A stretch of DNA of 64,000 nt. Source: Alteromonas macleodii. Its GTDB lineage: Bacteria; Pseudomonadota; Gammaproteobacteria; Enterobacterales; Alteromonadaceae. Below are positions 44,666 to 55,365 of the stretch, in pieces (within the stretch, counting starts at the first letter, position 1; the number at the start of each line of letters is the position of its first letter). The stretch is taken from positions 3,246,599 through 3,310,598 of the forward strand of contig NZ_LR812090.1 of assembly GCF_903772925.1 (NCBI RefSeq). Reading direction: 5' to 3'. Position numbers and translations under genes: made by a program. The notes under the pieces are model-generated. The model saw only the letters and a list, made by a program, of their open reading frames with translations, did no database searches and was not told the DNA's origin.

Positions 44666-46600
44666 ATGCAAACCTCTAGAGCAACAATTTATTTATTCAC
44701 GGGCTTAAGTCTAACCCCCCTAGCAATATTTAGTTTATTTGACTTTTATTTAAACAGTGACATTTATTTTCAGATCGATACTCTGGCGCTCTGTTGCTTT
44801 GTATTTTGTCTCTTAGTACTTTTTAGTTATTGTAAGAGGTTTGTATTTACGGCTTTTGTAATCTGCGCACTTACAAGCTTAACGATTTTTGCTTCGGCAT
44901 CCAGAGAGTATCTTGATTTTTATGGACTCTACATCAGTTACGAATCGCTTAAGCTTTATCGAGAGCTGTTTTTAGCGATCGAAAATTTCAACAGCACACC
45001 TGCTTTAATCTTCATACTGTTTATCAGTGCTATCAGCATAATCCTTCATAAAACACTATTTAAAAAGTTACATCGCCTTTCGTGGCAAAAGGGAATCTTA
45101 TCCTTTTTGATACCTTTTATGACTGGGTTATTTTTAATCAGCATTCACACAACACGAAACGATACTAATGAACTACTTAACTTGACGAATGACGATAGAA
45201 AAAACGTTGAGCTTGAAAACCCACTAATGTACTTTTTTAGAAGTACACCCATAGTACTATGGCTTGTACCAGAGTCAGAGGATAGTGCCGCAGAAAACAA
45301 AGCGAAGGTAATTGCTAAAGCACTTAGAAAAAACACGCTTGTTGCACTTCCAGAAGAGTATAGTTCGCAAAACTTTGATCAACTTATATTAAATTATCCG
45401 GGGCTCGAGCATAAAAACAGTAATGTAAACCCCTTAGCCTTTTATCCAACAACTCCATTGACACTAAATTTACCTAACAAGAAAAATGTAATACTTGTTG
45501 TATTAGAGAGCTCTCGATTTAAAGAATTGTCGAAAGAAATAACACCCAATCTACTTGAGATTGCAAACGAGTCTTTTTGGTTCACGAACAATTATGCCAC
45601 ATCTAGAGCGACGATTAAGTCTGAGCAAGCTATTTTATGTAGCTCTATAGATGGCAACCTTCTTACACCTTTTGCACGCTCCGAAGGTGTTTATCGCGGA
45701 AAGTGTTTACCTCACATATTGAAAAAGCATGGTTACACAACATCTTGGTTCCATGGCAACACAAAAGAGTTTTACAACAGAGAAATTTTTCATCCATCTC
45801 TAGGCTTTGACAATATTTACTCAAAAGAGTCATTTGAACGTGATGGTTATAGTGACGCGCAAGATATTGGATGGGGTGTTCCTGATCCTATTCTTTATGA
45901 TACTGCCTTAAATTATTTTGATCAGCAATCAAGTCCTTTTTTCACTGAAATATTAACCCTTTCTAACCATCAACCATTTAATTGGGATTATAAAGAGTTC
46001 AAGTTCCCACCTCATCTAAAAGAATCGGGCGACGATATCTACGGTAATTATCAACGTTCTCTTTATTACGCAGATGTTGCTCTTGGAGAGTTTTGGCGCA
46101 AGCTCAAACAAAAAGCATATTACCACCAATCGGTCATCGTAATAACAGGTGACCACGGGGTACCTTTTTACCCCAAAGATACCGTTTCACCTGTAGACAA
46201 ATTCGAAGTTTTATTTAAAGTCCCTATGCTAATTCATGTCCCTGACTCATCGCCGCGCCAAATCGACACAACGAGAAGTCATTTAGATATCGCGCCAACT
46301 TTGCTTTCCCTTTTAAATATTAATGAGGAAAACTCTTTTCTTGGGCGCCCCCTAATTGGAAGCAAATCTAACGATGAAAAACGACCAATATTTCTGATGA
46401 ACATGGATAGCTATGGTTTCATTTACGGAGGTACAAAGTGCTTTCCAAAAGCAGATATGTGTTCTAAGGGCGCGAACTGCCTTAATGAAAAACGCTTTTC
46501 ATGTGCAATTGATTCTTCAGAGGATGTTAAAGCGATAGAACAATCTGCACACCTCATGAAGTATTTGAAACTCAAAACTCTAGCCGCTTTCATAGAGTAA
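44666..46600 (+). CDS. LtaS/phosphoethanolamine-transferase-like membrane sulfatase-fold protein
   Basis: A 644-residue protein with about five N-terminal transmembrane helices (to about residue 165) and a periplasmic alkaline-phosphatase-fold domain: KNVILVVLESSRFKELSKEI (metal-binding E), the nucleophile region TSRATIKSEQAILCSS, ILTLSNHQPF and VIVITGDHGVPFYPKD. Related enzymes transfer glycerol phosphate or phosphoethanolamine to envelope glycans or lipid A; the substrate here is unknown. The gene is visibly more AT-rich than its neighbours, which suggests transfer. Confidence 0.85.
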   Translation: MQTSRATIYLFTGLSLTPLAIFSLFDFYLNSDIYFQIDTLALCCFVFCLLVLFSYCKRFVFTAFVICALTSLTIFASASREYLDFYGLYISYESLKLYRELFLAIENFNSTPALIFILFISAISIILHKTLFKKLHRLSWQKGILSFLIPFMTGLFLISIHTTRNDTNELLNLTNDDRKNVELENPLMYFFRSTPIVLWLVPESEDSAAENKAKVIAKALRKNTLVALPEEYSSQNFDQLILNYPGLEHKNSNVNPLAFYPTTPLTLNLPNKKNVILVVLESSRFKELSKEITPNLLEIANESFWFTNNYATSRATIKSEQAILCSSIDGNLLTPFARSEGVYRGKCLPHILKKHGYTTSWFHGNTKEFYNREIFHPSLGFDNIYSKESFERDGYSDAQDIGWGVPDPILYDTALNYFDQQSSPFFTEILTLSNHQPFNWDYKEFKFPPHLKESGDDIYGNYQRSLYYADVALGEFWRKLKQKAYYHQSVIVITGDHGVPFYPKDTVSPVDKFEVLFKVPMLIHVPDSSPRQIDTTRSHLDIAPTLLSLLNINEENSFLGRPLIGSKSNDEKRPIFLMNMDSYGFIYGGTKCFPKADMCSKGANCLNEKRFSCAIDSSEDVKAIEQSAHLMKYLKLKTLAAFIE

Positions 46601-46840
46601 AAGAATAACCAAATCCTTATATAGATAAAGTTAATCTGCCTTAATAATTTGTTAGATTTATTTATGCGAACTGGTAAATGCTCTTTACACTTTCTCTACA
46701 GTAATTGAAGCTTCGTTAGGATAGAATGTTAGTATTTATCAACTAACCCATGCTCGTTTTACAAAATTTAATTGGCAATATGTATATTACATAGACAATT
46801 TATCTTAGCGTTGAGGGAGCTAACAACAAGGAAACTTACT

Positions 46841-47431
46841 ATGAACCGTTTCGCTTTAGCACCTGCTGTGCTTGCTCTTACCGTCTTTACAACAAACGCC
46901 AACGCCAATATAGACCAGCTTAAAGGCCTTTTAGGTGATAAGAAAGCTGACTCAACTGTTACTACTAGTAGCCTAACTGAAATGGCGACAAGTGCTGCGT
47001 CTGGTATCGACTTATCTAGCTTGGTAGGCACAGTTTCTGACAATCTCAATGTATCTGAAACCCAGTCAGAAGGCGGCATTGCCTCTATTATGAACTATGT
47101 TCAAGGTAACCTTTCTAGCGGTGACTACGCGCAGCTGGCAAACAGTATTCCTGGCATTGATGGCCTACTTGAAAATGTACCGTCACTTAGCGGTGATACG
47201 GCTGCAAGTTCTAGCTCGTCACTATCCGGCCTACTCAATAAAGCCTCTGAATATAGCTCTACACTTAAATCTGTAAATGATTTGAAGCAACAGTTTGAAG
47301 CGCTTGGCTTATCAACTGATATGATTGCCAGCTTTGCCACTCAAATTAGCTCGTACTTAAATGTAAATGCCGATGAAGAAACACAAGCACTCTTCAAATC
47401 TGGCCTAGATAATTTGCTAGCGGCTCTGTAA
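46841..47431 (+). CDS. DUF2780-like secreted protein
   Basis: A 196-residue exported protein (MNRFALAPAVLALTVFTTNANA signal). The mature protein is rich in Ser, Ala, Leu and Asn, with helical repeats such as SIPGIDGLLENVPSLSG, followed by a serine run and QFEALGLSTDMIASFATQIS, which resemble the DUF2780 family of vibrios and alteromonads. Function unknown. The ATG at 46841 is chosen because AAGGAAACTTACT precedes it and the signal starts there; the frame back to 46772 is unsupported. Confidence 0.8.
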   Translation: MNRFALAPAVLALTVFTTNANANIDQLKGLLGDKKADSTVTTSSLTEMATSAASGIDLSSLVGTVSDNLNVSETQSEGGIASIMNYVQGNLSSGDYAQLANSIPGIDGLLENVPSLSGDTAASSSSSLSGLLNKASEYSSTLKSVNDLKQQFEALGLSTDMIASFATQISSYLNVNADEETQALFKSGLDNLLAAL

Positions 47432-47493
47432 TCTATCAAAGGTGTATTGATATATGCTGTCTCGCAGAAATTAATACGCTTTAAATCTTTTTT

Positions 47494-47523
47494 GCAAGGT
47501 TGTATTTCTAATAGCAACCTTGC
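47494..47523 (+). terminator. Terminator after the DUF2780-like gene
   Basis: A perfect 9-bp stem (47494-47502 with 47515-47523) with a 12-nt loop and tcatctttt after it. Confidence 0.7.
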
Positions 47524-47560
47524 TCATCTTTTCATACTCAATTACGCAGCCTAATCGCCT

Positions 47561-50500
47561 ATGCAAAATGCAACATCTTGGTTTTCAGCGAAACCAAAGT
47601 GGTTTCGAGTTTCTACCTACCTCGTCCTTTTCTATCTTACTTATGCCCTTCTTTTAGGCGTAGTAACCCCTGCGGTGCTAGAGGCAAAATTACCTAACCT
47701 ATTAAAAGAAAATACAGGTCGAAATGCCACGGTACAAGATATTGCGATAAACCCTTTTCTATTGAAGGTAGGCATTACTGATTTTGTCATCTATTCAGAA
47801 TCTAGGCTATCAACCACCAGTGATAGTGACGAGCAGAGTAACAATAGCAGTGAAAGCGATACCAAGAATAAGGCGTCAAATAATCGTTTTTTTAGTGTGG
47901 GTAATGTTTCGCTAGACATTGGCTTTTGGCAAACGTTGCTTACTCTCACTCCTGCAATTGAGTCTTTAACTATCGATTCGCCATATGCAAAAGTGGCACG
48001 TTTAAATACTGATAACGACACAAAAACATTCAACTTTTCCGATATTCTCGCTCACCTTGAGAATCGCAGTACAAATGAGAAAGATGAAGAGGAAGACGTA
48101 TCTGACGGGCAGATCCCTAGAATAACACTAGGTCAATTTATACTAAGTAACGGCCAACTAGTTTTAGAAGACGAAGTTACCGATACCTTGCTTGATTACC
48201 CGGAATTGGATGTAGCACTGCAAGACCTAGATACCCATGCTGTAATTAGTGTAAATGACAATAGCCAAGCCGCGTTTAATCAATATCAGTTTGATTTGCT
48301 TACCGCCGAAAAAGGCACAGTTTCAATTAAAGGTGAGTTCCAACTTTCTCCCTTTAAAGTGGCTACAGACGTTGCGATAAGTGATGTTGCTCTGGCACCG
48401 CTATGGTCGCTATCGAAAGATTTGGTAGAAGCGAAACTGGTAGGCGGCACGGTTAACTTAAGCCTTCAGGCGCAGGCTTTTGAAGAGGGAGAGGCACTTC
48501 AGTTTTTATTGGAAAACGGTGAGTTTGCCGTCAACAACTTGGTGTTTTATTCCGCTGTATTATCACCCACATCATCAGCCGCGTCATCAAGCTCGCCAAA
48601 TAGCGTCAGTACCTCGAAAGAGATCCTCGCCATCCCTTCATTTGCCGTTCACGACATAAGCGTAAACGGCGCAAGGCAGCAAGTAAATATTGCTAAAGTT
48701 GCGCTAGACGATGTCAAAGTGTCGGGCTTGTTTGACGAGACGGGGCTAGATTTACAACGCCTGTTTACACCTAAAAGTCTGATCGACTCTGCTACTAAAA
48801 CAAGCGCCAAAGCGAACACAAATTCGCATTCTGAGTCCGAAGAAAAGGACAAGAGCCTTCAGCTTAAGGAGCAAATAACACCCCAGCTAGCAGGTGAAAT
48901 AACACCTGAAAGTGACAACAGCGTTGATGCAGAGACCGTTTCGCTTGAATCAAAGGGCGAAGAGATGCAAACAACAGCACAAACTAAAAATGGCTCACCC
49001 GAACTAGAGCAAGAGAAGACATGGAAGGTTGCGCTACAAAAGTTTGCATTCAATAACGGTACTATTGATATGCTAGAGCGCAGTGTAAGTGATGGCACCT
49101 ACTATAGAATTAGCCGATTGGATATTGAAAGCGGTGAAATCACCACTGATTTCACTAAACCTATTTCTTATACCACAAGCCTGCAAGTCTCTGCCGATAC
49201 CCAGGCCTTTAGTAATATATCAAAGGGTACCCTGACAAGTAGCGGAAGCCTAGTTATTGCAGAACAAACGGTTAAGGGCAAAGCAGCTATTGAGCAACTA
49301 GCACTTAATCAATTTCAGCAATATATTTCACCCTACGCCAATGTCACCCTTGAAGAGGGACTATTCAATCTAAATGTTGAATTTGACGCTGCAGTCGGTG
49401 ATGAGGGAACCGAGACATTAAACGTTAAGGCAAATACAAAGGTCTTTGACTTAAGTGTTCTAGATGATGCCAAAGAGCCGTTGTTGCAATGGCAGTCATT
49501 AATAGTGGACGATATTGATTTTAACCATGCCTTAAACCAGCTAAGCGTAGATAATGTTCGGTTACAATCGCCCTTCGCTCGACTCATTATTGACGAAGCC
49601 AAGCAAACCAATGTGAGCAAGCTAGTTGTTGCTTCAAAAGAACACAACAAAGAAGAGCAGCCCGCTAAAAATAATATCGCTGGCGAACCTGACAGCATTA
49701 ACGCAACAAATTCACCAGCATCTGCAACCAATGAAAAGGCGACTTCAAACGCTCAACAACTTGCTATTGCCGTGAACGCTATATCAATTGAGAACGGTAA
49801 AGCCTATTTTGCTGACCACTCATTAACACCAAAATTCGCGTCGGCCATTGAAAGCCTAAATGGCAAAGTAACAGGCATCGACTCGCGTTCAGATACGCCG
49901 GCCAATGTGGATATCAATGGAAAAATAGATAACTACGCACCGGTAAAACTAGCGGGCACCATTCACCCATTAAAAAGTGATCTAGACCTAGATTTAAACT
50001 TCTCTGTAAAAGGCGCTGAACTTACATCAGTTAACCCCTATTCTGGTACCTATATGGGCTATTACATTGACAAAGGTTTGTTGTCATTAGCGGTGCAATA
50101 CAAACTGAATGGTAAAGCGCTGGAAGGTAAAAATCATGTGGTTATTGACCAGCTAACCTTAGGTAAAAAATCTAATTCTGACCAAGCGCTAAGTTTGCCG
50201 CTTGGGCTAGCTATCGCGCTGCTAGAAGATAGCAACGGCGTTATCGATTTAGGTTTAGATGTATCTGGAGATGTAGACAGCCCAGATTTTAGCTTTGGCT
50301 CTATAATCCTCAATGCTATTGGCAATATCATTACCAAGGCGGTAACCGCGCCGTTTTCGCTACTAGCAAATCTGGTTGGCAGTGACGATGAGCTCGACAG
50401 TGTTGCGTTTACGTTTGGAGAACACAAGCTAAATACTGAAGCTAAGGAAAAGCTAAACACCCTAGCTGAGGCCTTAAAAAAACGCCCAGGACTTAGAGTG

Positions 50501-51109
50501 AACATTGAAGGTACGGTTAATGCGGTATCAGATTCAAGCACGCTGGCCCAACGCCAGTTAAATGCCACTCTGTTCGCAAAAAGTGGACTTGTTAATCCCA
50601 CTACTACCTCCGGCAGTTCAAGTACGAACGGAAATACTTCTGCAGGTGGTGACATTGAAAATCTCAGCTACAGTGGTAACCCGCAAGATGAGCCATTAAC
50701 TGGCAGCCGTATACCACTAGAAGGCCCATTAGCCGACGCCCTTTTGTCACACTATGTAGAGATGTTTACGCCCGACCTTGATCAAGAATATAAGAATATG
50801 GTGGCTCAATTAAACCCTGAGTTAGCAAGTGAAGGTGAAGGCCAAAACGGTAATGATGACTTTATTGATGCGATTAACGAAGAGGATGTGCAAAGAGCGC
50901 TGACAATTGCCCGTTACAACAAGCTTCGTAATAGTATCGACATTCCTGAAAGTGAGTTAATTGAACTTGCAGACTTGCGCAGTAAAGCGGTAAAAAGCTA
51001 TTTAGCCAACCAAGGGGAAGTTGAAGCAAACCGTTTATTTTTGCTTAATACCCAGCACGACTTACATACTGAAGTGAGCGGCGTTGAGTTAACCTTAGAA
51101 GCGAACTAA
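47561..51109 (+). CDS. Large DUF748 (AsmA-like) envelope protein
   Basis: A 1182-residue protein with one N-terminal membrane helix (TYLVLFYLTYALLLGVVTPA, about 19-38) and a very long periplasmic part of repeated beta segments, typical of the DUF748/AsmA-like group that spans the envelope and has been linked to lipid transport. The end region (AFTFGEHKLNTEAKEKLNTL and following NIEGTVN) recalls the OmpA-like end seen in DUF748 proteins. Low-complexity acidic and Ser/Glu-rich linkers occur at about 85-110 and 405-480. It is not in an operon with lipid genes here. Confidence 0.85.
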   Translation: MQNATSWFSAKPKWFRVSTYLVLFYLTYALLLGVVTPAVLEAKLPNLLKENTGRNATVQDIAINPFLLKVGITDFVIYSESRLSTTSDSDEQSNNSSESDTKNKASNNRFFSVGNVSLDIGFWQTLLTLTPAIESLTIDSPYAKVARLNTDNDTKTFNFSDILAHLENRSTNEKDEEEDVSDGQIPRITLGQFILSNGQLVLEDEVTDTLLDYPELDVALQDLDTHAVISVNDNSQAAFNQYQFDLLTAEKGTVSIKGEFQLSPFKVATDVAISDVALAPLWSLSKDLVEAKLVGGTVNLSLQAQAFEEGEALQFLLENGEFAVNNLVFYSAVLSPTSSAASSSSPNSVSTSKEILAIPSFAVHDISVNGARQQVNIAKVALDDVKVSGLFDETGLDLQRLFTPKSLIDSATKTSAKANTNSHSESEEKDKSLQLKEQITPQLAGEITPESDNSVDAETVSLESKGEEMQTTAQTKNGSPELEQEKTWKVALQKFAFNNGTIDMLERSVSDGTYYRISRLDIESGEITTDFTKPISYTTSLQVSADTQAFSNISKGTLTSSGSLVIAEQTVKGKAAIEQLALNQFQQYISPYANVTLEEGLFNLNVEFDAAVGDEGTETLNVKANTKVFDLSVLDDAKEPLLQWQSLIVDDIDFNHALNQLSVDNVRLQSPFARLIIDEAKQTNVSKLVVASKEHNKEEQPAKNNIAGEPDSINATNSPASATNEKATSNAQQLAIAVNAISIENGKAYFADHSLTPKFASAIESLNGKVTGIDSRSDTPANVDINGKIDNYAPVKLAGTIHPLKSDLDLDLNFSVKGAELTSVNPYSGTYMGYYIDKGLLSLAVQYKLNGKALEGKNHVVIDQLTLGKKSNSDQALSLPLGLAIALLEDSNGVIDLGLDVSGDVDSPDFSFGSIILNAIGNIITKAVTAPFSLLANLVGSDDELDSVAFTFGEHKLNTEAKEKLNTLAEALKKRPGLRVNIEGTVNAVSDSSTLAQRQLNATLFAKSGLVNPTTTSGSSSTNGNTSAGGDIENLSYSGNPQDEPLTGSRIPLEGPLADALLSHYVEMFTPDLDQEYKNMVAQLNPELASEGEGQNGNDDFIDAINEEDVQRALTIARYNKLRNSIDIPESELIELADLRSKAVKSYLANQGEVEANRLFLLNTQHDLHTEVSGVELTLEAN

Positions 51110-51118
51110 CAAACAAAA

Positions 51119-51146
51119 AGGGTAGCCGATTTAGCTGGGCTACCCT
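51119..51146. terminator. Terminator between DUF748 gene and gloA
   Basis: A perfect 9-bp stem (51119-51127 with 51138-51146) with a 10-nt loop and ctttc after it, 10 bp after the stop. Confidence 0.78.
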
Positions 51147-51224
51147 CTTTCGCTAATACTTATTTGAAATGTCCAGCTAACTAAATGCTGCAAGCAACAG
51201 GCAAGAACCCTGAAAATCTCTACG

Positions 51225-51773
51225 CTACTTTTTCAAGTGTGGCGCACAGGTTTCAGCAACTTTTGACGCGTCAAAAATCTCAATCCAGTAGCCGTCTGGA
51301 TCTTTAATAAAGGCGATACCTTTCATAGAACCATCATTGAGGCCCTTTTGAAAAGGAACGTCTAGTGATTCGAATCTGGCGCAGGCTGCCTCTGCATCAG
51401 GTACATGAAAACCAATATGACCAAAGCCCTTAGGTTCGGTATTGCCGTTGTGATAGCTAACGGTTTCTGGTGTATCGCCCCAATTATGGGTTAATTCAAG
51501 CATTGCTGGGCGACCAAAGGTTTGCTGAGTACGTTCGTCTACATCGTCAGAAATATCAGAGAAATCATCACCTGCCGCCAAAAAATAAAGGCTGAACTGC
51601 ATTTCTTCAAAATCTAAACGCTTAATGAGCGTCATTCCCATAACTCGCGTATAGAAATCTAGCGAACGCTTGGGGTCGGCAATGCGCAGCATAGTTTGGT
51701 TAAACACAAAACCTTGTGTGGCGGCATCTTTCTCTTCATACAGGCCTTCGGCCTTTTCGAAATGTCGGCTCAT
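51225..51773 (-). CDS. gloA: Lactoylglutathione lyase (glyoxalase I)
   Basis: Converts the methylglyoxal-glutathione hemithioacetal to S-lactoylglutathione. The 182-residue form is the longer, eukaryote-like type. Metal ligands are visible: Gln in FNQTMLRI, Glu in [10 protein letters not shown], His in GFGHIGFHV and Glu in GYWIEIFD; the Gln/Glu/His/Glu set matches zinc-type enzymes. The substrate-binding [14 protein letters not shown] is present. It is followed upstream by an esterase gene 31 bp away in the same direction. Confidence 0.95.
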   Translation of the reverse strand: MSRHFEKAEGLYEEKDAATQGFVFNQTMLRIADPKRSLDFYTRVMGMTLIKRLDFEEMQFSLYFLAAGDDFSDISDDVDERTQQTFGRPAMLELTHNWGDTPETVSYHNGNTEPKGFGHIGFHVPDAEAACARFESLDVPFQKGLNDGSMKGIAFIKDPDGYWIEIFDASKVAETCAPHLKK

Positions 51774-51804
51774 AATTTTTCCCTTTTACTCTATTGAAAT
51801 AAAT

Positions 51805-52749
51805 TTAGTTATTTTCCTTTTTAACTTCTCTTACAAAGTTAACTACTTTCGAGACAAATTCGTCCGTATCAAATACCGGATCGCCATGGCGCTTACCTTT
51901 AGCAAGGAACAACTCATTTGGCACGTCAAACTGGTCAAGGCGGCGACTTAATAATTCGCTTTGCGTAGCGGGTACTACACCATCATCAAGTCCATGGAAA
52001 ATAATAAAAGGCGGCGTTTCATTATCTATATAACTGGTTGGCGAAGCTTCTCGCGCTAGGGCTTCGTTAACCAGTGGAGATTCACCCAAAAATTGAGCTT
52101 CTGCGGCATCTGGCGCGTCGTGATCCACTTTGCCGCTGTTGCCTCGCAAAGCCACAAGATCAGAAGGTCCAAAAAAATCAACCATACCAATTACATGGTA
52201 GCGCGGCTTTACATTAAGAAACGGAACGTCGTCATTGTTTGATGTGGTCAAAAGCGAAGCCAGATGCCCACCCGCTGAGCGCCCCATCATGATCACGTGC
52301 TCAGCACTTAGTTTAAAATTATCGCTATTATCAACTAAAAAATTTAGCGCATCGTTTATGTCGTTGGGTGCTGCAGGATAAATAGCCTCACCGCTAAGAC
52401 GATAATTTACTGCTGCAACCGCAACACCTTCATTGAGCAAAGAAGCGACTAAATTACCATTTTTAGACAGGGTTTCGTTTTTACTCCCTCTCATCCAAGC
52501 ACCACCATGAACCCGTACGGCGAGTGTGGGGGCAGTTCCTAAGGAAGTTGGCATGTATAGATCCAGCGCTAAATCTTTGCCATTAACCGTCTTGTAAACT
52601 ATCGACTGGGGTTTAATGTCGTCTAAATTAGCGTATGGCGTTTCGGTCTTTTCACTCTCTGTTTCCCTTTTATCGCTTTTCGTCGTGCCGCACCCTACTA
52701 GCAGCAATGCTATGCCAAGAAGTGTAGCAAGCCTAAAAGTAAACCGCAT
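51805..52749 (-). CDS. Lipoprotein alpha/beta hydrolase (esterase type)
   Basis: About 314 residues: MRFTFRLATLLGIALLLVGC has a lipobox VGC, so it is membrane-anchored. The hydrolase motifs are complete: oxyanion hole HGGAW, nucleophile serine in GRSAGG, acid Asp in HGLDDGVVP and the final His in KGRHGDPVF. This pattern fits the carboxylesterase/BD-FAE group. The substrate is unknown. The start at 52749 has ATGGAG as ribosome site; the ATG at 52764 would add five residues. Confidence 0.88.
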   Translation of the reverse strand: MRFTFRLATLLGIALLLVGCGTTKSDKRETESEKTETPYANLDDIKPQSIVYKTVNGKDLALDLYMPTSLGTAPTLAVRVHGGAWMRGSKNETLSKNGNLVASLLNEGVAVAAVNYRLSGEAIYPAAPNDINDALNFLVDNSDNFKLSAEHVIMMGRSAGGHLASLLTTSNNDDVPFLNVKPRYHVIGMVDFFGPSDLVALRGNSGKVDHDAPDAAEAQFLGESPLVNEALAREASPTSYIDNETPPFIIFHGLDDGVVPATQSELLSRRLDQFDVPNELFLAKGKRHGDPVFDTDEFVSKVVNFVREVKKENN

Positions 52750-52842
52750 AAATGAAAGCTCCATTCTATATTGATTGAAGTCAGTAAGCCTAACAAGCTA
52801 TCAAACACTGGCAAATGGAAGCCATCTAGCGGTGAACTTTAT

Positions 52843-53574
52843 TCACCGCTTTTTAGCAGGTAGCTCGCCCCACACAGACGTATTAGTTTGCTTCTTGCCT
52901 TTCTGCGCTTCGTTGTTAGCACTTTGGCTAACTGGGCGCTTAGCCTTGTTAGTTGTCGAAGACGTAACTCTTAGCTCATTAGTATGAGAGTTATTCCCGT
53001 TCGGATTTCCTTTGATGCGTTTTCTATCGTTTGTCCGATTTTTTTCTGACTCATTAGCGGCTGGCTTGTTAAGACTTGTTTGCGCGCTGCGGCCGGTACC
53101 TGACGAATCTGGTCGATATTTTTTCACCATGCCTTGCAACAAATTACGGACCACTTGATCTCCCGCAGGTTTGTAATTGCGGTGATCTGGCTTTCTAAAA
53201 AGTGCAGAAAGTTCACTTTTGCTAATTCTAAAGCCAGCCAGTTGAAGCACTTCAATCATATCTTCATCTTTATAGCTCATTGCTATACGAATTTTGCGAA
53301 GTACTTCGTTATTACTTAATCGCTCTTTTGGCCCAAGCTCTTTGGGTGCTTGTCCTTCTTGTCGACCTCGGTTCTTAATAATCAATCCATCAAGAAAAAG
53401 CGCGATAATCTTATCTCGACATGGCAAATAGCCAGCTTCATCTTCTCGCTTCATTACGGCATGTAAATAGTCAATTTCCATGTCGTAGTTAACCAATTTG
53501 AAAATGCTAATAGCAGCGGTATCGTTTATAGCTAACGCATAACGAAGGCGACGTAGAACATCGTTGTGAATCAT
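52843..53574 (-). CDS. yehS: YehS-like DUF1456 protein with basic tail
   Basis: About 243 residues. Two DUF1456 units are seen: MIHNDVLRRLRYALAINDTA ... LFLDGLIIKNRG and LSNNEVLRKIRIAMSYKDED ... LLQGMVKKYRP, as in E. coli YehS. The last 90 residues are a Ser/Asn/Lys/Arg-rich disordered tail (NRTNDRKRIKGNPNG) not present in YehS. Its function is unknown; the tail suggests nucleic-acid binding (inference). The start at 53574 matches the family N-terminus. Confidence 0.88.
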   Translation of the reverse strand: MIHNDVLRRLRYALAINDTAAISIFKLVNYDMEIDYLHAVMKREDEAGYLPCRDKIIALFLDGLIIKNRGRQEGQAPKELGPKERLSNNEVLRKIRIAMSYKDEDMIEVLQLAGFRISKSELSALFRKPDHRNYKPAGDQVVRNLLQGMVKKYRPDSSGTGRSAQTSLNKPAANESEKNRTNDRKRIKGNPNGNNSHTNELRVTSSTTNKAKRPVSQSANNEAQKGKKQTNTSVWGELPAKKR

Positions 53575-53818
53575 GTAAGTAGGCCTGAAAGGTGAGGTAG
53601 CCAATAAGCGGCATAGATTAAAGGTGTAGAGCCATCCGCTCTTTTTAACATTTTACACCACTTAAGCATTAGCATCTATCACAGGCTTGAAAGTAAGCGG
53701 CATCAATTGGCTAATGGTGAAACCAAATTAACTTTCATGGCGTAACGATACTGTATATCTCGTTACGCTCATTTCTCTGGAGTACCGAAATTGAGCTTAT
53801 TGGTAAAAGGATCCTTCC

Positions 53819-54340
53819 ATGGCAACGTTAAATCTCAATGGGAAAGACGTCAGTCTTCCTGATGACCCGCGAACTACACTGTTAGATTTTCTTCATCAAC
53901 ATTTATCACTTTTCGGCACTAAAAAAGGCTGCGACCACGGTCAGTGCGGTGCGTGTACTGTTATCGCCAACGGCGAGCGCATCAACGCGTGCTTAGTGTT
54001 TGCATTTCAGCTAGAAGGCGCTGAAGTCACAACTATTGAAGGTATAGGTAACAGTGCAAATGAAGACGAAGCGCTTCATCCCTTACAACAGGCTTTTATC
54101 GAACGCGATGCGTTTCAATGTGGGTACTGCACATCCGGTCAGATATGTTCAGGGGTATCTCTGCTTCGTGAGTTAAGTAATGAAGACCCTAGCGCTGTTA
54201 CTTACAGCCGTTCTCGAAATAGTACAGCATCTCTTAAGGAAGACATCAGTGAACGCATGAGCGGTAATCTTTGTCGATGCGGTGCTTATCCAAATATAGT
54301 TGACGCAATTACAGATGTGATTGCTTTGGAGAAACAATAA
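53819..54340 (+). CDS. paoA: Aldehyde oxidoreductase, [2Fe-2S] subunit (PaoA type)
   Basis: A 173-residue iron-sulfur subunit of a xanthine-oxidase-family enzyme. The plant-ferredoxin cluster ligands C38, C43, C46 and C58 and the second cluster ([19 protein letters not shown]) are complete. E. coli PaoA has a Tat signal at its N-terminus; here the protein starts directly with the domain, so a cytoplasmic location is likely. AAGGA precedes the ATG. It begins a three-gene operon with 1-bp overlap to the next gene. Confidence 0.92.
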   Translation: MATLNLNGKDVSLPDDPRTTLLDFLHQHLSLFGTKKGCDHGQCGACTVIANGERINACLVFAFQLEGAEVTTIEGIGNSANEDEALHPLQQAFIERDAFQCGYCTSGQICSGVSLLRELSNEDPSAVTYSRSRNSTASLKEDISERMSGNLCRCGAYPNIVDAITDVIALEKQ

Positions 54341-55365
54341 TGCAGCCATTTAATCTCCATCATTACAACGGCGAAAAGCCGCTAGATAATTTCCCTCTAG
54401 ACAATACATCACGTTTTTTGGCCGGTGGTACCAATCTAATAGACTTAATGAAACTACAGGTAGAAACGCCTAAAACATTGGTAAGTCTTGCGAAATGGGA
54501 ACACGCTAACGCTATTACCGAAGACGACAATCACTATTATATTGGCGCCATGGTGACTAATTCTGACTTAGCGAAGTTTGCACACACGCATTCCTCTCTG
54601 TCCTTACTTGCACAAGCTTTATTAAGCGGAGCAACGGTTCAACTTAGAAACCGTGCGACGACGGCCGGCAACTTATTACAGCGTACCCGTTGTTACTACT
54701 TCTACGATACAACGAAAGCCTGCAATAAAAGAGAGCCTGGTACTGGCTGCAGCGCTATTAACAGCATGAATAGAATTCACGCTATTTTTGGCACCAGTGA
54801 ACATTGTATAGCCACCCACCCTTCCGACATGGCGGTGGCCATGATGGCCCTAAACGCACAGGTACATACCCAACAACCTAATGGCAACACTCGACAAATT
54901 TCGCTAAGGGATTTTTATCGTGAACCGGGCGACACTCCACACATAGAAAATCAATTAGGTGAAGATGAACTTATTACCCATGTCAGCATAGAGAAGAAAT
55001 CCAACGGCACACAGTACTACCACAAAGTACGAGACCGTTCTTCGTATGCGTTTGCCCTTGTGTCTGTTGCTGCTGGCTTAAAAATTGACGATGGACGAGT
55101 TAAAGACCTTACGCTCGCCTTTGGTGGTGTAGGCACCAAGCCTTGGTACCCGCAAAAGGCAATACGCGTTCTTGAAGGCGCTGAGATAACACCTGAAGTT
55201 ATATCGCAGGCGGCTGAGGCTGAATTATCCGGTGCAAAAACCTACGGCAGTAACGATTTCAAACCAGAACTATTGCGCAGGACGTTAGAAAAAGTGCTTT
55301 TAGAGATAGCAGAACATCAGGAAAAGCACCCCGAGCATGAAGGAGCTTTATATGACAACGCATAA
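54340..55365 (+). CDS. paoB: Aldehyde oxidoreductase, FAD subunit (PaoB type)
   Basis: A 341-residue FAD-binding subunit. [15 protein letters not shown] is the FAD loop, and [38 protein letters not shown] contains the extra cysteines that hold a [4Fe-4S] cluster in PaoB. It passes electrons between the iron-sulfur subunit and the flavin. Its ATG overlaps the paoA stop by 1 bp and its end overlaps the start of the molybdenum subunit by 14 bp, so the three are translated as a unit. Confidence 0.92.
   Translation: MQPFNLHHYNGEKPLDNFPLDNTSRFLAGGTNLIDLMKLQVETPKTLVSLAKWEHANAITEDDNHYYIGAMVTNSDLAKFAHTHSSLSLLAQALLSGATVQLRNRATTAGNLLQRTRCYYFYDTTKACNKREPGTGCSAINSMNRIHAIFGTSEHCIATHPSDMAVAMMALNAQVHTQQPNGNTRQISLRDFYREPGDTPHIENQLGEDELITHVSIEKKSNGTQYYHKVRDRSSYAFALVSVAAGLKIDDGRVKDLTLAFGGVGTKPWYPQKAIRVLEGAEITPEVISQAAEAELSGAKTYGSNDFKPELLRRTLEKVLLEIAEHQEKHPEHEGALYDNA

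Noticed and set aside
50134..50655. 173-codon minus-strand open frame inside the DUF748 gene
   Set aside because: Composition (Ser/Leu/Pro-rich) follows from the complementary strand of the real gene; no start signal.
51225..51773. Eukaryotic origin of the long glyoxalase I
   Set aside because: The longer form is widespread in proteobacteria, so length alone does not indicate transfer.
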